DNA of 64,000 nucleotides, taken from NCBI RefSeq assembly GCF_900129765.1, contig NZ_FQWU01000001.1, positions 310,001-374,000 of the forward strand, in the 5' to 3' direction. The position numbers were made by a program, and so were the translations under genes. The stretch's first letter is position 1, and every line of letters begins with the position of its first letter. The notes beneath the pieces were generated by a model. It had not been told where the DNA came from, searched no databases, and saw only the letters and a list, made by a program, of their open reading frames with translations. Positions 60,811 through 64,000 of the stretch are shown one piece after another. Origin of the DNA: Massilia sp. CF038. GTDB lineage: Bacteria; Pseudomonadota; Gammaproteobacteria; Burkholderiales; Burkholderiaceae_D.

Positions 60811-62285
60811 AGCGCTTGCTGGCCAGCTTGATACTTGCGCTCTGCTGCGCCCCGGCGCTGGCGGTCTCGCACGTATTCCTGGTGCAGAATTCCGGCTGGA
60901 TGGAGCCGTTTTACACCGATCCGGCGTCGCAGTACAAACCGCTGGTCACGGCCTTGGTCAGCGCGGTCGCGCAACCGGGTGACCCGCTGGTGCTCGCTGC
61001 ATTTAATCAAAGCTTGCCGGGCCTGGCCTCGCCACGGGCCTTGCTGTCGGTCTCATATGAGCCCAAGGTCACGGGAAAGCAGGTGCGCGACGCGCTGGCT
61101 GAACTGGAAGTCGCGCGCAAACCGGGCAGCAAGGCGTATGCCGATACGGATCTGAGCGAGGCGGTCAATCTGGCGGTGGACAAGGCCCTGGGCGACAAGC
61201 CAGGCCTGGTCTGGCTGTTTACCAATAACCGCAACAGCCCCAATAACGACCAGGAGACGGCGCGCCGCAACAGCGAGTTCTACGCCTTGATTCACCAAGG
61301 GCGCACCATCACGCGTGCGCTGGCCTACCCGCTGCAAATGCCGGTCAAGGGCGAGCACTATCGCGCCAACGGCATCATGCTGTACGTGCTTGCGGTCGGC
61401 GAAAAAGGTGCCGCCGACCTCAAGGCGCTGGTCGCGTCGGGCGCAATTGCCAAAGTCATCACCGAGCCGGCCGCCCGCCTCAAGCCGCTGGACCAGGACA
61501 CTGTGCGGCTGCTGCCGCGAAAAGTGAGCAACGCGCCCGGCGTCGGGTTTTCGATGACTCCGGGTGGCCTGCTGCGCGCCGATGTGGAATCGGACGCGCG
61601 TACGCCCGCCGCCGGTATCGAGTGGCAGCTTGAAAATACAATCTATCCGTACACCATCGCCAGTGCCACCATCAGCGCGCGCTCCCGCCTGGGTGGCGAG
61701 GATCATCCGATTCGTTTGCGCGAGGCCGGTATTGCCGGCCTGGCACCGGGCAAGTCGGCACCCTTGTCCTCATCCATGCAGCTGCCGGTCAAGCAGTTGC
61801 CAAGCAAGTGGTCATGGAATGCCATCGGCAGTGCCGGTTCGGCCTACGTTTTGCCGGGGCAGATCGAACTGCATCTGGGTGCGCAGCGCCTGGAGCTGTC
61901 GCAGGCGTTCCGCAAGCGCATGGCCACGCTGTTCCCGGGCGACCCGCTCCCTGAAATATTTACGCCACCAGAGCAGATCAAGGCTTCGACCGCGGTGCTG
62001 CCGCTGGAAGTGCGCGTTCATTATGGCGTGGGGCCGCTGGTGGCCTTGATGGCGGCCGGCCTGGCGCTGGCGGGCTTGCTGACAACGGCAGCGCTGGCGC
62101 TGGTGCGTCCGCGCAAGGCGCTACTGACCGTGGAAGACGAATTGCGCACCATGCACGCACGGGCCGGCACCACCCAGCCTGTTTTCGACAAGGCCGGAAA
62201 CCGGATCGCGCAACTGAAAACCACGCTGTTCGGACACCAGCTGATCGACCTGCGCGACGGTGCGCAGGTGCGGCTGGGCCGCTGA
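60807..62285 (+). CDS. Exported vWA-like protein with C-terminal TM helix (cluster gene 2)
   Basis: 492 residues. Signal peptide (MKRLLASLILALCCAPALA), then a vWA-like start HVFLVQNSGWM where the MIDAS D-x-S-x-S is changed (Gln27 for Asp, Trp31 for the second Ser), and LVWLFTNNRN where vWA domains have TDG. A TM helix lies near 410-432, with a ~55-residue C-terminal tail that faces the cytoplasm if the signal is cleaved. GTG start in a 4-bp overlap with gene 1. Function unknown. Confidence 0.7.
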   Translation: MKRLLASLILALCCAPALAVSHVFLVQNSGWMEPFYTDPASQYKPLVTALVSAVAQPGDPLVLAAFNQSLPGLASPRALLSVSYEPKVTGKQVRDALAELEVARKPGSKAYADTDLSEAVNLAVDKALGDKPGLVWLFTNNRNSPNNDQETARRNSEFYALIHQGRTITRALAYPLQMPVKGEHYRANGIMLYVLAVGEKGAADLKALVASGAIAKVITEPAARLKPLDQDTVRLLPRKVSNAPGVGFSMTPGGLLRADVESDARTPAAGIEWQLENTIYPYTIASATISARSRLGGEDHPIRLREAGIAGLAPGKSAPLSSSMQLPVKQLPSKWSWNAIGSAGSAYVLPGQIELHLGAQRLELSQAFRKRMATLFPGDPLPEIFTPPEQIKASTAVLPLEVRVHYGVGPLVALMAAGLALAGLLTTAALALVRPRKALLTVEDELRTMHARAGTTQPVFDKAGNRIAQLKTTLFGHQLIDLRDGAQVRLGR

Positions 62286-62315
62286 CATCTCTCTGAAAAC
62301 ATAAGGAACGACTTC

Positions 62316-62759
62316 ATGCAAAACACCACGCCACCGGTCACCGATCCCGGCTTCAAGCTGCCGGGCGACGAGAAGGCGGTTGCCGACGCTGCCAGGGCGG
62401 CTTCCGCCCCGGCCCCGGCGCAGGCCAATACGATCGAGGTGGCGCCTGTGGCAGGCGCCCCTGTCACAGACACGTCATCGCGCGACCTGGCGATTGGCGC
62501 GGCCGTATTCCTGGTTCTGCTGGTGGTGTATTTTTTTGTGCGTAACGCGTATGTGCACCATATGGTTGTCAAGCGCGTGGCGCCATCGTCGGCCGGCAGT
62601 GCGGGCTGGCTGCTGTTTGTTGGCCTGTCCTTCATCAGCGCGGCCGCTGTCCTGGCGATCATCAATGCCAGTAAATTCCTTACGTTCGCAATCACCGCGC
62701 CGCTCGTTGCGGTTGGCCTGATTGCCCTGGTCGCGGCGCTGTTCGTCGGCCGCCGCTGA
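62316..62759 (+). CDS. Three-TM small membrane protein (cluster gene 3)
   Basis: 147 residues. Ala/Pro-rich N-terminal ~55 residues, then three hydrophobic helices (IGAAVFLVLLVVYFFV; GWLLFVGLSFISAAAVLAII; APLVAVGLIALVAALFV) and RR end. SD AAGGAA. Lies between the vWA-like and tubulin-like genes with gaps of 30 and 21 bp. No family recognised. Confidence 0.7.
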   Translation: MQNTTPPVTDPGFKLPGDEKAVADAARAASAPAPAQANTIEVAPVAGAPVTDTSSRDLAIGAAVFLVLLVVYFFVRNAYVHHMVVKRVAPSSAGSAGWLLFVGLSFISAAAVLAIINASKFLTFAITAPLVAVGLIALVAALFVGRR

Positions 62760-62780
62760 TTTTTACCGAAAGAGAGCAAC

Positions 62781-64000
62781 ATGGCAGAATTGTCCAACAC
62801 GGCCGGCGGCAAAAAGGCAGAGCGCAAGGTCGATCTGCGGCCCACGCTGTTCATTGGCGCCGGCGGCACCGGCATGGAAGTGATGCTGCGCATACGGCGC
62901 CGCATTCTGTCCGAAGTATGGAACCGCCATCATCCGACCCGGGTGGAATCGATTTGCCAGTTCCCGGTCGCGCGTTTTCTGCATCTGGACCTGGACAACA
63001 ATGCCATCATCGATGAAGGCAAGTCCCAGCGCACCGATCCCTGGTTCGAACTGGTCAAGCTGGCCGACGATGAGCGGTTGGTCGAATCCATCGACCTGCA
63101 CCAGTATCACGAGTCCGACGACAGCCTGGCGCGCTTTCCCCTGATCGAAAACTGGATGCCGCTGCGGCCCAAGAAACTGCGCTCCCTCGGTATCGACCCG
63201 TCCAAGGGCGCGGGTCAGATCCGTGCGGTGGCGCGTCTATATTTGTTCGATAAATACCCCAAGCTGCGCGGCCGCATCAAGGGTGCGCTCAATTTCTTGA
63301 GCAGCAACGCAGGAAACGAGCGCAAGGAGAATTATCAGCGCCTTGGCTTGCAGGTCGATACGTCCAAATTCCGCATTGTCGTCATCGCATCGGCAGCGGG
63401 CGGCACCGGCGCCGGCACGGCGATTGACCTGGGCTGGATCGCCAAGGCCATCGCTCGCCAGGAAGTCTCGGACAGCCAGGTCGATCTGGTCATGCTGATG
63501 CCTTCCGGTTTTGCCAAGGCCAACAAGGAGCGCACTGAAGCCAATGCCTATGCCACCTTGATGGAGCTGGAAACGACAATGCGCGACATGAATGCGCAGG
63601 TGCGCTGGGCCGAACCGGACAGCCTGGTAGGCAAGGGGGCACCGTTTGACGACGTGTATTTTGTCGACACCGCCAACCTGGCCAACAAGGCCACCGCCGA
63701 CGTCAAAGACGTGTACCAGATGGTAGCCGACACGCTGTTCGAAGACTTTGCTTCGGCCGATTTCGCCAACCGCAAGCGCTCGATCGCGGTCAACCAGCAG
63801 CAGCACAAACTGGGGCCATTCAATCCGCGCGTGCCCGAGCAGCGCTTTGGCGACATGCGCCTGTCGTACTCCAAGGTGTATTCGGCGTTCGGTCAGGCCG
63901 TGCTCGACACCCAGCAAAGCCTGCGCGACGATATCCGCGCCTATCAATTGGCTGGTCTGATGGTAAAGGCCTTCTTTGGCCTGGCTGGTGGCGCCGGCGT
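62781..64000 (+). CDS. Tubulin/FtsZ-superfamily protein (Tubulin_2-like), 3' end outside window (cluster gene 4)
   Basis: 406 codons are visible with no stop before the window end. ATG 62781 has AGAGAG upstream. FIGAGGTGMEV (G26-G31) fits the N-terminal nucleotide loop of FtsZ/tubulin, and SAAGGTGAGTA at residues 204-213 matches the tubulin signature [SAG]GGTG[SA]G (A206-G212). Helical and charged segments follow. Known: proteins of the PF13809 class are long, poorly studied relatives of tubulin in bacteria. GTP binding and filament formation are plausible, not shown. The last gene of a four-gene run on the + strand. Confidence 0.82.
   Translation, partial: MAELSNTAGGKKAERKVDLRPTLFIGAGGTGMEVMLRIRRRILSEVWNRHHPTRVESICQFPVARFLHLDLDNNAIIDEGKSQRTDPWFELVKLADDERLVESIDLHQYHESDDSLARFPLIENWMPLRPKKLRSLGIDPSKGAGQIRAVARLYLFDKYPKLRGRIKGALNFLSSNAGNERKENYQRLGLQVDTSKFRIVVIASAAGGTGAGTAIDLGWIAKAIARQEVSDSQVDLVMLMPSGFAKANKERTEANAYATLMELETTMRDMNAQVRWAEPDSLVGKGAPFDDVYFVDTANLANKATADVKDVYQMVADTLFEDFASADFANRKRSIAVNQQQHKLGPFNPRVPEQRFGDMRLSYSKVYSAFGQAVLDTQQSLRDDIRAYQLAGLMVKAFFGLAGGAG

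Noticed and set aside
1-64000. Prophage, integrase, plasmid origin or IS element
   Set aside because: I searched both strands for integrase, transposase, capsid, terminase and Rep motifs by eye and saw none.

Overview
The window is about 64 kb of GC-rich DNA from a Gram-negative betaproteobacterium, most likely Oxalobacteraceae of the Massilia/Duganella/Janthinobacterium type. Evidence: the housekeeping run yebC-purD-hemF-nadD-rsfS-rlmH-maf-rng, two PEP-CTERM proteins (one behind a sigma-54 promoter), fused-subunit NAD formate dehydrogenase genes, RND efflux genes, and many signalling proteins. The taxonomic call is an inference from gene content; no 16S gene is present.

Layout. 1-8298: end of an OFA-type MFS transporter, then a tightly coupled operon for a two-subunit formate dehydrogenase (NuoE/NuoF-like fusion plus FdsA), FdhD, and a tungstate-type ABC transporter (TupB, TupC, TupA). 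8385-11206: sigma-54 promoter, PEP-CTERM protein, small oxidoreductases and a GIY-YIG-like protein. 11207-11604: tandemly duplicated palindromic repeat with broken copies of both flanking genes. 11605-17171: RNase T2 and the rng-maf-rlmH-rsfS-nadD-hemF run. 17249-22372: block with VOC, subtilase, serine hydrolase and a two-component pair, bounded on both sides by the palindromic repeat and separating hemF from purD. 22376-27579: purD, yebC, DMT exporter, methylglyoxal synthase, quinone oxidoreductase, a 45-residue membrane protein and a DUF4136 lipoprotein. 27761-37149: pepN, fbp, tRNA-Thr, an ArsR/SDR divergon, DUF883-like protein, large catalase, second PEP-CTERM protein. 37335-43720: TetR-RND efflux operon. 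43909-44012: likely small RNA. 44024-55062: hybrid sensor, 2OG-Fe oxygenase, DUF6702 protein, two tandem M1 peptidase paralogs (one without its catalytic Glu), HD-GYP protein with a dead receiver, CHASE-domain kinase. 55066-59111: LysR-controlled PhyH/TIM-barrel pair, a second duplicated palindrome locus, and an M29/NicX-like enzyme. 59332-64000: a four-gene cluster ending in an FtsZ/tubulin-superfamily protein cut by the window edge.

The most notable items are: (1) the zinc-ribbon / vWA-like / three-TM / tubulin-like cluster at the right end; (2) two independent loci where a REP-like palindrome between convergent genes has been tandemly duplicated together with the 3' ends of both genes, the extra copies differing mainly at synonymous sites; (3) the pseudo-peptidase and the pseudo-receiver; (4) a formate dehydrogenase operon carrying its own tungstate uptake genes; (5) a compact sRNA candidate with a CUCCUCC motif.
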